Positions 53,021 to 61,876 of a stretch of DNA of 64,000 nt are shown here, one piece after another. A model generated the notes under the pieces. It was not told the DNA's origin and ran no database searches. It saw nothing but the letters and a program-made list of their open reading frames with translations. Position 1 is the stretch's first letter. Each line of letters starts with the position of its first letter. The position numbers and the translations under genes are program-made. The DNA comes from Halorientalis litorea (GTDB taxonomy: Archaea; Halobacteriota; Halobacteria; Halobacteriales; Haloarculaceae), in NCBI RefSeq assembly GCF_023028225.1, contig NZ_CP095482.1, positions 992,001 to 1,056,000 of the forward strand. Direction: 5' to 3'.

Positions 53021-54657
53021 GCGGCGATACCGACGACGACAGCGTGGTCCTGTTCGCCCGCAAGACGCTGGAGAACAACACGCGCATCTTCAAGCAGGCG
53101 AAGACGCTGACCGAGGAGGGTTACGACGTAACTCTCATCGGCATCAAGCCGACGCATCTGCCGCGTGAGGAAGAACAGGAGGGGTACACAATCGTTCGCG
53201 TCGGGAAGATAACGCCGGACTTGACGCGACTGCGGAACGTCTCGAAGAAACTCATTCCGCTGTACCCGCTGTACGTTGTCCTGAAGTGGTTCGTGCTCCA
53301 CCTGCTGTCGTTGGTGCGGGGGGTGAAGCGTCTCGTCGGTCCGCTACTCCGGCGGTCGCTGTCCGGACTCCGCGCACTCGTGCCCCGTCGTCTCGCGTGG
53401 GCGTACAACGTCGCGACGGGACTCACCTACCGCCACCTCCGCATCGCCAAGATACGCTGGTACGTCAAGAGCCGACTCATCAGGTTGCGGACGCGCTACG
53501 GCAGCCAGACCCGGAGTCGGATACCCCGTCGTCCCACGGGCAGGGGTCGGCTCCGTCGTCTCTACGTCCGGTCGAGGCGTCTGCTTGACCGGGGGCTCAC
53601 TCGTCTGCTCCAACGACTGCTCGCCCACGGTCGGTGGTTCGTGATGTCGTACAACTACTACCGGAAGAGCTACCGGGCGATGAAAGAGCGTGACCTCGAC
53701 CCGGACGTGGTGCAGGCCAACGACCTGAACACGCTCGTCGTCGCGATTCTCGCGGCGCGCCGTCACGACGCACCCCTCTACTACGATGCCCAAGAGTTGT
53801 ACACCGAGATTCACACGCTCCCGGGGTGGTACAGCCGACTGCTCAGCGTGCAAGAACGTGTGCTCATCCGCTTCGCCGACCGCGTGACCGTGGTCAACCC
53901 CTTCATCGCCGAAGTGATGGAGGAGCGGTACGGGCGAGAGATAGACGACGTGATACTGAACTGCCCGCCGTTCGACCCGGTCGAGGACGTGGACGCGCGG
54001 CCGGGGACGACGGCCCGCGAGAAGTTCGACATCGACCCGGAGACGCCGGTGGTGCTGTACAGCGGCGGCCTCTCGACCCAGCGCGGACTGGAGAATCTCG
54101 TCAAGGCGATGGCGGACGTACCCGACGCAGTCCTCGTGATTCTGGGTGAGGGGCCACTCCGCAACGAACTGGAGGCGATGACTCTCAAGTACGACATCGA
54201 GGAGCGCGTGTACTTCTCTGAGTTCGTTCCCCACGAGGAGGTGCCGACGTTCATCGCCTCGGCGGACGTCGGCGTCGTCCCCTACGAGCGGGTCGGGATG
54301 AACCACTTCCTCTGTAGCCCGAGCAAACTGTTCCACTACATGATGGCCGAACTGGTCGTCGTCGGGAGCGCGTTCCCGTTTCTCGGCCACGTCATCGAGG
54401 GCCACGACATCGGCGGCACCTTCGACCCGCAGGACCACCAGAGCATGGCCGAAGCCATCGGCGACATCGTCGCGGACTCCGACCGACTAGACCGCCATCG
54501 GGAGAACGTCGCCGAGGCCAAGCACCGCTACACGTGGGAGCACGAGGCCGAGACGTTCCTCGCACAGTACGAGGCAGTGAACGGTGAAGTCGGCGGCGAG
54601 TCGGTGTCGGAGGAGGAAGACGCCCAGCAGCGTCGGTCGGCCACGGCCGCACAGTAG
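53017..54657 (+). CDS. Glycosyltransferase family 4 with a large arginine-rich membrane-associated insert
   Basis: The 546-residue protein has the GT-B ends of family 4: VVLFARKTLENNTRIFKQAK at the N-terminus, VVLYSGGLSTQRGLENLVKA, FSEFVPHEEVPTFIASADVG and SKLFHYMMAELVVV near the C-terminus. Between residues about 75 and 220 is an insert with an aliphatic-aromatic helix and then a strongly basic stretch. Residues 101-200 contain 31 Arg/Lys and a single acidic residue, which is extreme for a haloarchaeal protein. It would bind the membrane and lipid phosphate. Donor unknown. Confidence 0.88.
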   Translation: MSGDTDDDSVVLFARKTLENNTRIFKQAKTLTEEGYDVTLIGIKPTHLPREEEQEGYTIVRVGKITPDLTRLRNVSKKLIPLYPLYVVLKWFVLHLLSLVRGVKRLVGPLLRRSLSGLRALVPRRLAWAYNVATGLTYRHLRIAKIRWYVKSRLIRLRTRYGSQTRSRIPRRPTGRGRLRRLYVRSRRLLDRGLTRLLQRLLAHGRWFVMSYNYYRKSYRAMKERDLDPDVVQANDLNTLVVAILAARRHDAPLYYDAQELYTEIHTLPGWYSRLLSVQERVLIRFADRVTVVNPFIAEVMEERYGREIDDVILNCPPFDPVEDVDARPGTTAREKFDIDPETPVVLYSGGLSTQRGLENLVKAMADVPDAVLVILGEGPLRNELEAMTLKYDIEERVYFSEFVPHEEVPTFIASADVGVVPYERVGMNHFLCSPSKLFHYMMAELVVVGSAFPFLGHVIEGHDIGGTFDPQDHQSMAEAIGDIVADSDRLDRHRENVAEAKHRYTWEHEAETFLAQYEAVNGEVGGESVSEEEDAQQRRSATAAQ

Positions 54658-54669
54658 ACGTCCGCGGAG

Positions 54670-55920
54670 TCACTCGAGCAGTTCCTCGTAACGCTGAACC
54701 TTGTACCGGAGGTCCTCTACCTCCTCTTTCAGTTCCTCGTACTCCTCGGCCTTGTTCTGGAGTTCCTGTAACTCCTCTTCCAGCTCCTCGCGCTTTTTCA
54801 TCTGGTAACGGAGTTTGAACTTCTTGTTCCGTTGGTCTTCGTACTGGGAGTGGAGATAATCGAAGTCGGAAGTCGCCTCCGGTTTCATGTTCCCGGTCGG
54901 TTCCCGCTCTAGCACCTCTTCGTACAGGTCCACGAGTTGGTCGGTGACGGTCTCGATGTCGTGGTTTTCCTCGACGTACTCGCGCCCGTCCCGTCCGAGG
55001 CGAGCGCGTTTGTCGGGGTCTCGAATCAACTCCCGGAGTGTGTCGGTGAGGGTTTCGGGGTTCGCTTCCGCAACCGGCACGTCGTCGGAGTTCAAGTCGT
55101 CGCGGATGTAGCAGACGGCAGGCTTTCCGAGTGCCATCGCTTCCAGCGTGACGACTCCGTGCCATCCAATGAGCAACTGGTCGACGATTACATCGGCTTG
55201 TTTATACTTTTCGACCGCTTCCTCGTGCGGGAGGCCGCTGATTTCCTCGTACTCGAAGTCCAATCCCTCCTCTCGGAGCGTATCGACCGCTTCCTGGACG
55301 AACCACGACCCTTTGACGTCTTTGTTCGAGGGCGGGTGAACGACGAGGGGGGTTTCCTTGCTCTCGTCGATTCCGACGGGGTCCCACTCGTCAGGGTCCA
55401 TCGCCCGGGGGATGATAGTTGCGTCTGGCCGGTAGCCGTGCATCTCGCGGTCCTGAACGATGAACTGGTCGACGTAGTGTTCGAGGAATTCGAGATACTC
55501 GCGCTGCCGTTCTTCGTCGTAATTAGACTCGTAACCGTATCTGTAGACGTTGTACGGGTTGATGTCTTTCTGGACGCTCTCTAATCGGAGGTCCTGTCCA
55601 GTGAACCGGTACAGAATTCGGATATCCCGCGACTTCAACAGCGGAAGGTCGAATCCGGCCAACTGGTCGTACCCCTCTCCCATGAACAGCGGACGGTGCC
55701 AGAGGTGAACGATGTCGTAATCCTCCTCGACCACGTCCTTTGCAGTCTCTATCTGTGCTTTCGCTCGGTCGCCGGAGATGTCGACCACCTTGTCGGCCTC
55801 GTATCCGAAATCCGTGTCACCGTACTGGACGAGGTCGGCCTCGATACCACGCTCTTCCAAGCTGTTGACTAGTTTGATAGGTTGCCCGGCGAAATTCTGG
55901 GGGCCCATAAGGACCTTCAT
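54670..55920 (-). CDS. Glycosyltransferase with C-terminal coiled coil
   Basis: The 416-residue protein has the family 4-like fold (VLMGPQNFAGQPIKLVNSLE, VHPPSNKDVKGSWFVQEAV, ADVIVDQLLIGWHGVVTLEA, MALGKPAVCYIRDD). The start was set at ATG 55920 because the upstream in-frame extension is not family-like. Residues about 360-416 are a charged heptad-rich helix (KKREELEEELQELQNKAEE), a likely coiled coil for dimers or partner binding. It is divergent from the next glycosyltransferase across 246 bases with no gene. Confidence 0.88.
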   Translation of the reverse strand: MKVLMGPQNFAGQPIKLVNSLEERGIEADLVQYGDTDFGYEADKVVDISGDRAKAQIETAKDVVEEDYDIVHLWHRPLFMGEGYDQLAGFDLPLLKSRDIRILYRFTGQDLRLESVQKDINPYNVYRYGYESNYDEERQREYLEFLEHYVDQFIVQDREMHGYRPDATIIPRAMDPDEWDPVGIDESKETPLVVHPPSNKDVKGSWFVQEAVDTLREEGLDFEYEEISGLPHEEAVEKYKQADVIVDQLLIGWHGVVTLEAMALGKPAVCYIRDDLNSDDVPVAEANPETLTDTLRELIRDPDKRARLGRDGREYVEENHDIETVTDQLVDLYEEVLEREPTGNMKPEATSDFDYLHSQYEDQRNKKFKLRYQMKKREELEEELQELQNKAEEYEELKEEVEDLRYKVQRYEELLE

Positions 55921-56166
55921 ACCTCGGTATCTGATGGGGTAGTGAGAAATCAGTTGTGTTCCGGCGGCCGGTGAGCCGGGCGAGAATGTCACTATCCGGG
56001 TTGTCGGACAGTGAACCGACACGGACTGCTCCATCTACCGCTCCGAGACTCGGTTCAAAGGAGGCAGTACAAACACAGCGGCAGTAGCTCTTCGGAGTAC
56101 ATCGTCGAACGGCACACGTCCGCCAATCACAGTACTTACCTCTTTTGACCGGGTGAGTTTCAGGAA

Positions 56167-57552
56167 ATGGCGAGGGTGTGTATCGTAGCACGAAAACCGT
56201 TGGAGTGGAACTATCGGATTCAGCGACAGGTCACGGAGTTGGCCGACGCCGGTCACGAAGTGACGCTGATTTCCCTCTCTGCACCGCAAGACCTCGAACA
56301 GTCGACAAACGTTCGTATTATCACAGTAGATACGTACGGACCGGCAGGACACGTATTCGCATATTTACGGGAGCAAGGAGCGGTTCGGCGGAAACTCATC
56401 GAAAAATCCATCAACGGCACGGGGGCGGTGTTGAAACGCACCGACGCCCTCACCGGCGTCGGTGGGGAGTACGACTACGATATGCGGGGAGTTATACGGC
56501 GGTTTCAGAGCGAGTACGGCGCGCCCCTCATCTCTCGGAGTTTCGTCGGCGACATCCCGGACAGGGTATTCTGGATGGACTTCGACGTCGTGCAAGTCCA
56601 CGACTCGTACGCTATCTCAGCCGGAATCGAAATCGCCGAACGGACTGACGCTCGACTGGTCGCGGACATCGTCGAGCTTGCAACCGAGCGGACGGGTGAC
56701 GCGCTGAAATCGGAGTCGGTTATCTCGTCTATCGTCGTGAAGAAATGGTTCAAGCGAGTGTACAGTAAATTCCACGACTCGATTGCAGTCGGGGACGGCG
56801 TCGCGTCGTGGACCGCAGAGGAGTTGGACATCGACAAGCCGACCATCATTCGGAACTGTCGCCCGGCGGCACTCCGTGACATTGAACCGCCGTACGACAT
56901 CCGGGCGGAGACGCCGATGCCGGACGATGCACTCCTCGGTGTGTTCGTCGGAGCGATACGCGAGACCATCGGCGTGGACTCACTCCTTCGGGCACTACCG
57001 CGTCTGGACAGAGAGGTGTACGTGTCACTGCTCGGGCCGGGTCACGACTCCGACTACGCGGAACACCTGCGGGAGACTGCCGAAGAGACGGGCGTCAGCG
57101 AGAAACTCAACTTCATCGACCCGGTGAACGCTCGCGAAGTGCCGGCCACGATTATGTCGGCCGACTTCGGATTCCACGGGCTGGACGACTCGGCACTGAA
57201 CAACATCTACGCGCTCCCCAACAAGTTCTTCGAGTACGTCACGGCACAAATTCCGCTCGCCGTCCCGAACTATCCGGACATGGGTGGGCTGGTGAAGGAG
57301 TACGACATGGGCGTCTCGTTCGCGGAGGTGGCCCCCGAGGAAATCGCGTCGTCGCTCGAAAACCTCTTCGAGAACTACGACCGGTACAAAGAGAACGTCG
57401 TCGAAGCGAGTCGGGAACTTACGTGGGCCAACGAGGCCGAGAAGTACCGCACCCTCATCGAGGAACAGGCCGCCGAGTCGACCGAGAAGCGGCCTGCCTA
57501 CGAGTGGATAGACGGCGACCGCGGGACAGTCGGGTCGGGCCAAATCCAGTGA
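56167..57552 (+). CDS. Glycosyltransferase, family 4-like
   Basis: The 461-residue protein begins ARVCIVARKPLEWNYRIQRQ, as family 4 enzymes with an N-terminal Rossmann half. The C-terminal half has LGVFVGAIRETIGVDSLLRA, FIDPVNAREVPATIMSADFG and LPNKFFEYVTAQIPLAVPNY, the donor-binding glutamate region. GC is lower than in neighbouring genes around 56,100-56,800. Donor and acceptor are unknown. Confidence 0.88.
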   Translation: MARVCIVARKPLEWNYRIQRQVTELADAGHEVTLISLSAPQDLEQSTNVRIITVDTYGPAGHVFAYLREQGAVRRKLIEKSINGTGAVLKRTDALTGVGGEYDYDMRGVIRRFQSEYGAPLISRSFVGDIPDRVFWMDFDVVQVHDSYAISAGIEIAERTDARLVADIVELATERTGDALKSESVISSIVVKKWFKRVYSKFHDSIAVGDGVASWTAEELDIDKPTIIRNCRPAALRDIEPPYDIRAETPMPDDALLGVFVGAIRETIGVDSLLRALPRLDREVYVSLLGPGHDSDYAEHLRETAEETGVSEKLNFIDPVNAREVPATIMSADFGFHGLDDSALNNIYALPNKFFEYVTAQIPLAVPNYPDMGGLVKEYDMGVSFAEVAPEEIASSLENLFENYDRYKENVVEASRELTWANEAEKYRTLIEEQAAESTEKRPAYEWIDGDRGTVGSGQIQ

Positions 57553-57618
57553 CACGCGGACGATGATGACCGCCGCCCGACCGCAACACCGAATACTCCG
57601 ACGCCAGCACGGACACCC

Positions 57619-58194
57619 ATGGCAGAGGATACACCGGCGGGCGTCGACGTGGGCGAGACAGCTATCCTCGGGGTCGAGTACACCGAGGACTCGAACCCGC
57701 CAGTCGTCGGCGAGGGGAGTACCGTCCGTGAGGGCACAATCGTCTACAACGACGTGGAGACAGGCACGGGATTCCAGACGGGCCACCACGCCTTGGTCCG
57801 CGAGCAGACCGTCCTCGGCGACGACGTACTGGTCGGAACGCAGGCGGTCATCGACGGTGCGACGGCCGTGGGTGACGGCGTGGCGATGCAGACGGGCGTA
57901 TACGTCCCCCGCGAGACGGACATCGGCGACGACGTATTCCTCGGACCGAACGCCACGCTGTTGAACGACATGTACCCGGCCATCCGCCGCGACGCGGACC
58001 TCGTCGGCCCGGACATCCGCGACGGAGCCAGCGTCGGCGCGAACGCGACGGTCCTTCCGGGCGTCACCGTCGGGCAGAACGCGTTCGTCGCTGCGGGTGC
58101 CGTCGTGGTCGAGGACGTGCCCCCGGAGACGCTGGCGATGGGCGTCCCTGCCGAGACGCGACCGCTCCCCGAGGCACTCGACGACGGGCTGTAG
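57619..58194 (+). CDS. Hexapeptide-repeat acyltransferase, WlbB/WbpD-like
   Basis: The 191-residue protein is a left-handed beta-helix of hexapeptide repeats (GEGSTVREGTIVYNDVETG, GDDVLVGTQAVIDGATAVGD, GQNAFVAAGAVVVEDVPPET) that ends with the usual MGVPAETRPLP segment. WlbB/WbpD N-acetylate the 3-amino group of the UDP sugar made by the Gfo/Idh/MocA and DegT pair, which suits the locus. Other acetyl acceptors are possible. Confidence 0.88.
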   Translation: MAEDTPAGVDVGETAILGVEYTEDSNPPVVGEGSTVREGTIVYNDVETGTGFQTGHHALVREQTVLGDDVLVGTQAVIDGATAVGDGVAMQTGVYVPRETDIGDDVFLGPNATLLNDMYPAIRRDADLVGPDIRDGASVGANATVLPGVTVGQNAFVAAGAVVVEDVPPETLAMGVPAETRPLPEALDDGL

Positions 58195-58232
58195 CGGTCG
58201 CGGGCGGCCGCTCTCCGCACTGGTTGGTGGGA

Positions 58233-59117
58233 CTACTCGTCGCCCGCCAACGCGTCGAGCATCGCCGGGTCGGCTCCCGCCTCCCGGACCTGTGCGGCGA
58301 GGTCGGCAGCGGCCGTCGGGAGATGTGCCTCCCGCGGCCCACGGCCGGCCGCGTCGCCGACGTGGCCGGCCGAGCGCAACGCGTCGACGACCGCACGCGC
58401 GTCCACGTCGAGTTCGTCACAGACGGTCGCGATGTCGGCCACCAGCGCGTCTTGGGCGGTGCTGGCGACGCTGTCGGCGAACGGCAGCAGTTCGGCCTCG
58501 CGGCGACCCAACTCGACGACGGGCACGTCCCACCCGGCGACCAGCGGTTCGTACAGTTCGGCGAGCAAATCGAGTACCCGCTCGTCGCCGTCGGACCCGA
58601 CGACCAGCCGTTCGGGGTCCATGAAGTCGTCGACGGCAGCCCCCGGTCGCTGGAAGGTCGGGGTCACGGCTACGCCGAGGTCGGTCCCATCGGTCCGGTC
58701 CGAGGCGGCTTCCAGCGCGGGAATCACGGTTTCGGCAGTCGTCCCGGGGAGCACCGGGCTCCGAACCGCGACGAGGTGGTACGCCTCGGACCCGGCCAGT
58801 TCGTTGCCGACGGCGTCGGCCGCGGCCGCGAGCGTGTCGGTGTCGGCGTGCCCGGCGTCGGCCGCGGCCGGAACCGCCAGTACGGTCAGGTCGCCGTCGG
58901 GTACGGCGTCGTAGTCGGTCGTCGCCCGCAACCGGTCACCGCCGTAGAGGGAGACGAGCGGGGCCAACCCCGGTTCCTCGACCGGCGACTCGCCGGCTTC
59001 GATTGCGGCCGCGGTGTCCGGGTCCGCACCGACGATTGTGGCATCGTGACCGATGTCGACGAGACAGGCGGCGGTCGTGGTCCCGAGGCGACCGCTCCCG
59101 ACGACGCTGACGTGCAT
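58233..59117 (-). CDS. UDP-sugar dehydrogenase-like protein lacking catalytic residues
   Basis: The 294-residue protein has the N-terminal NAD domain (VSVVGSGRLGTTTAACLVDI, AVRSPVLPGTTAETVIPALE) and middle domain of UDP-glucose/GlcNAc 6-dehydrogenases, but not the C-terminal UDP-binding domain (family length about 430). The catalytic Glu of the PEF motif is Thr (TPTFQRPGAA). The Lys/Asn helix reads EAELLPFADS, and the Cys of the PGGxCxPKD loop is His (GRGPREAHLP). It is likely a pseudoenzyme or a different reductase. Start ATG 59117; an upstream start would add 28 non-homologous residues. Confidence 0.8.
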   Translation of the reverse strand: MHVSVVGSGRLGTTTAACLVDIGHDATIVGADPDTAAAIEAGESPVEEPGLAPLVSLYGGDRLRATTDYDAVPDGDLTVLAVPAAADAGHADTDTLAAAADAVGNELAGSEAYHLVAVRSPVLPGTTAETVIPALEAASDRTDGTDLGVAVTPTFQRPGAAVDDFMDPERLVVGSDGDERVLDLLAELYEPLVAGWDVPVVELGRREAELLPFADSVASTAQDALVADIATVCDELDVDARAVVDALRSAGHVGDAAGRGPREAHLPTAAADLAAQVREAGADPAMLDALAGDE

Positions 59118-59172
59118 ATCCGACCGGAAGTCGGGTCGGGCCTTCAGGCTTCCGGGCCACGCCAAGGGTGGC

Positions 59173-60585
59173 CTACCGCACAGCGACGCGGTCGAGGACA
59201 CCGCGCCGGCGGAGTACCCGCACAGTCTCGGTCACGACGAGGGCCAACAGGGTGAGGAGTGCCACGAATCCGGCGACGATTTGCTCCGCGAGCACCCACG
59301 CCGGTGTCGTCCACTGTAACCCGGACGCGAGCAGCGACGCCTGTTCGTCGGGGAGGACGAGGCCGAAGATACGCTCCAACTGGAACGACCGCTTCTCGTC
59401 GATGACGACGCTCTCGTTTCTCGCGGTGGTCCGGTTGGCGTCGGTCGAGGCGATACGGCTCGTGAGGTTCAACGCTGTGGCACTGTGTCCGCCCGCGCTC
59501 TCGTCGCCGGTGCCGATGCGTTCTGCGTCGTAGGGGAGCGATATCGGGACGCTCCAGACGACTTCGCCCGACTGGTCGACTTCGATGACGCGGCCACCGT
59601 TCGAGTCGACGATGAGCGTGTTACCGTTCGGGAGCCGGTCGGCGTCACGGGGCCATTCGAGACGGGGGTCGGACCAGACCCACGACTGCTCCCACGTGCC
59701 GTCGACGCGCTGGTACTCGACGATGCGGTCGTTCTCGCTGTCCGCGACCAGCACCGCCGGGCCGCCTCTCGACGCGGGGATGTAGTCTGGGTTGTGCTGC
59801 TCGAACATGACGTCGTGGTCACCGTCGCTGCCGAGCGTCCAGTTCTCCTGTATCCCCTCGCCCGGTTCGATGAACACGACGGAGTCTTGGTTCCGAAGCG
59901 ATGCCATGACGCGGCCGTCGTGCAGCATGTCGGCGTCGTTGATGTGCGTCCAGTCCCCGGGGTACTCACCGCCGCTGTCGGGGTCGTACGACTGGTTGGC
60001 GTCCCACGTCCACGTGTGCTCGCCGGTCCGCACGTCGACGATGAACACCCTGTCGGCGGCGATGTCCGCGACGAGGTAGTGCGTGCTGTTGAGGCGGTCG
60101 GCATCGTGCCAGTTGACCGACGAGCGCGGGCCGGGGTTCGTCGCGGACTCCCGGTAGACAGTCTCCGTCGTGCCGTTGTTCCACCACATCCGCTCGAAGT
60201 TGTTGCGGGTGCACCGCCCCTCGGTGCGGTTGATGTACTGCTGGCACGTCTCGCCGGCCCGGAGGTTCGCCGAAATCGTGAACACCGACCGCGTCCCCGG
60301 TATCGGGTCCACGTCGGCGTAGACGTAGTGCGTGTCGTTGTGATAGGCGACGCCCCCCTCGGGCGTGAACACGAGGAGTGCCGACGCGACGGTTCCTTGC
60401 CACCGGCGGTTGATTGAGATGGCCGTGTGGTTCGGCCGGTCGGGGACGACTTGCCCGCCGTCGTCGTACGCGGACTCGTACAGCGACTCGCTGGCCCGAA
60501 CGTCCGAGGTTGCCCACGAGTATCCGAGAAATCCGACAGAGACGAGAAGCAGTGCGACGAGACCGATTCGTAGCCGATTCCTCAT
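59173..60585 (-). CDS. Membrane-anchored arylsulfotransferase-like beta-propeller protein
   Basis: The 470-residue protein has an N-terminal signal/anchor helix, an extracytoplasmic beta-propeller with ASST-like repeats (VNWHDADRLNSTHYLVADIA, DWTHINDADMLHDGRVMASL, WPRDADRLPNGNTLIVDS) and a second membrane helix near residue 435. Several N-x-S/T sequons suggest it is glycosylated. ASST enzymes move sulfate between phenols; the haloarchaeal members may modify surface glycans. The activity is unproven. Confidence 0.8.
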   Translation of the reverse strand: MRNRLRIGLVALLLVSVGFLGYSWATSDVRASESLYESAYDDGGQVVPDRPNHTAISINRRWQGTVASALLVFTPEGGVAYHNDTHYVYADVDPIPGTRSVFTISANLRAGETCQQYINRTEGRCTRNNFERMWWNNGTTETVYRESATNPGPRSSVNWHDADRLNSTHYLVADIAADRVFIVDVRTGEHTWTWDANQSYDPDSGGEYPGDWTHINDADMLHDGRVMASLRNQDSVVFIEPGEGIQENWTLGSDGDHDVMFEQHNPDYIPASRGGPAVLVADSENDRIVEYQRVDGTWEQSWVWSDPRLEWPRDADRLPNGNTLIVDSNGGRVIEVDQSGEVVWSVPISLPYDAERIGTGDESAGGHSATALNLTSRIASTDANRTTARNESVVIDEKRSFQLERIFGLVLPDEQASLLASGLQWTTPAWVLAEQIVAGFVALLTLLALVVTETVRVLRRRGVLDRVAVR

Positions 60586-60739
60586 CAGTCGCCTTCCATC
60601 TCCGGCCGGTAATTACTCTTTCTACTCACCCCCTCGGTCGGCTGAGTCCGTTTCTGTTCCCTTCGAACACCGCTCTCGACGGGTAACTCGGGGCGAAGGT
60701 TCGGCCCGTCGACTCGGCCAGAGGAGACAACTCGAACAG

Positions 60740-61720
60740 TCAGGCGTCCGAGAGGAGTTCACGCACGGTCTGCTCGACGGACTCACGTGGCTCCCACCCC
60801 AGTTTCTCGGCGGCCCGGGACGTGTCGACGCCGAACTCGTCGACGAGCGTCTCGGCCGCACGGGGGTTCTCGACGAGTTCGACCGCCGGCTCCCGCCCGA
60901 GGATGTCAGCGGCGACAGCCTGGACCGTCTCGGCGACGGCCATCACGCTGTGGTCCTCGTCGCTCGCTATCTCGAACTTCTCCGTGCCCGTCTCGCCCGC
61001 CGCCGTCTGGTCGACGAGTCGCTCGGCACTCTTGACGAAGGCGTCCGCCACGTCGCGGACGTGGACGAAGTTGCGCGACTGGGTGCCCGGTTCGTAGACG
61101 GTCAGCGGTTCGCCGGCGAGCGCGCGGTCGACGAAGAAGTTAATCACGGTCCCCTTCGAGACGCGGCGGCCGTTCAGTTCGTGACTGCCGTAGAGGTTCG
61201 CAATCATGAACTGGTGGGCCGGGAACGCGCCGTCGGCGAAGTCCTCGATGGCGTGTTCGCCCAGCAGTTTCGTCCGGCCGTACCAGTTCAGCGGGTCTCG
61301 CGGGTGGTCGACCGTGATGGGGAACGACTGTGGGTCACCGACGACGGCCATCGAGAACGGGAAGGTCAGTCCGGCACCCGTCTGCCGGCAGTGCCACGCG
61401 ACGTTGTTCGTGCCGACGACGTTCACGTCGTAGGCCAAGTCCGCGTCCTCGTCACAGTCGTCGACGCCCGAAATCGCGGCCAAGTGGAGGACTACGTCCG
61501 CACCGTCGAGTGCGTCGGCGAGTCGGTCGCGGTTGCGGATGTCGACGTGTTCGACGGGTACGTCACCGATGGCACGGATGTCACCGAGGTAGAAGTTGTC
61601 CAGCGCGGTCACCTCCCAGTCGGGGTGGGCCGCCTGCAGTTGTGCGACGACGCGACTGCCGATGTATCCCGCCGCGCCCGTGACCGCGACGTGAGTGTTC
61701 GAGGACGGCGATTCGGTCAT
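60740..61720 (-). CDS. NAD-dependent epimerase/dehydratase (extended SDR)
   Basis: The 326-residue enzyme has the extended SDR pattern: VTGAAGYIGSRVVAQL, the YxxxK pair in NWYGRTKLLGEH, and LYGSHELNGRRVSKGTVINF. Such enzymes epimerise or dehydrate nucleotide sugars (GalE, RmlB relatives). TATATA at 61743-61748 is centred about 26 bases before ATG 61720 and fixes the start. It is at the edge of the glycan locus and may supply a sugar. Confidence 0.9.
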   Translation of the reverse strand: MTESPSSNTHVAVTGAAGYIGSRVVAQLQAAHPDWEVTALDNFYLGDIRAIGDVPVEHVDIRNRDRLADALDGADVVLHLAAISGVDDCDEDADLAYDVNVVGTNNVAWHCRQTGAGLTFPFSMAVVGDPQSFPITVDHPRDPLNWYGRTKLLGEHAIEDFADGAFPAHQFMIANLYGSHELNGRRVSKGTVINFFVDRALAGEPLTVYEPGTQSRNFVHVRDVADAFVKSAERLVDQTAAGETGTEKFEIASDEDHSVMAVAETVQAVAADILGREPAVELVENPRAAETLVDEFGVDTSRAAEKLGWEPRESVEQTVRELLSDA

Positions 61721-61742
61721 GGTCGCCACGTCGGCGCGGGAG

Positions 61743-61748
61743 TATATA
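61743..61748 (-). promoter_or_regulatory. TATA box of the epimerase/dehydratase gene
   Basis: TATATA, palindromic, lies 26 bases upstream of the start codon at 61720 on the minus strand. Confidence 0.65.
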
Positions 61749-61841
61749 CGCCCGGTGGTTCGGACGCAAAGCCCCACGAACGCGGGTCGAGCACGCACGT
61801 GCGTCCGAGAGACGGACAGGAACGCTCGCTGAACCACCGGG

Positions 61842-61848
61842 TTTAAAT
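61842..61848 (+). promoter_or_regulatory. TATA box of the IMPDH/GMPR gene
   Basis: TTTAAAT lies 32 bases before ATG 61877 and 23 before GTG 61868; the ATG with a short leader is preferred, GTG remains possible. Confidence 0.5.
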
Positions 61849-61876
61849 CTACGAGTCACGTTCGAAAGTGTCGGCT

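Noticed and set aside
55921-56166. Coding extension of the coiled-coil glycosyltransferase to 56034
   Set aside because: The 38 added residues are not family-like; the typical GT start is ATG 55920, and the gap more likely holds the two divergent promoters.
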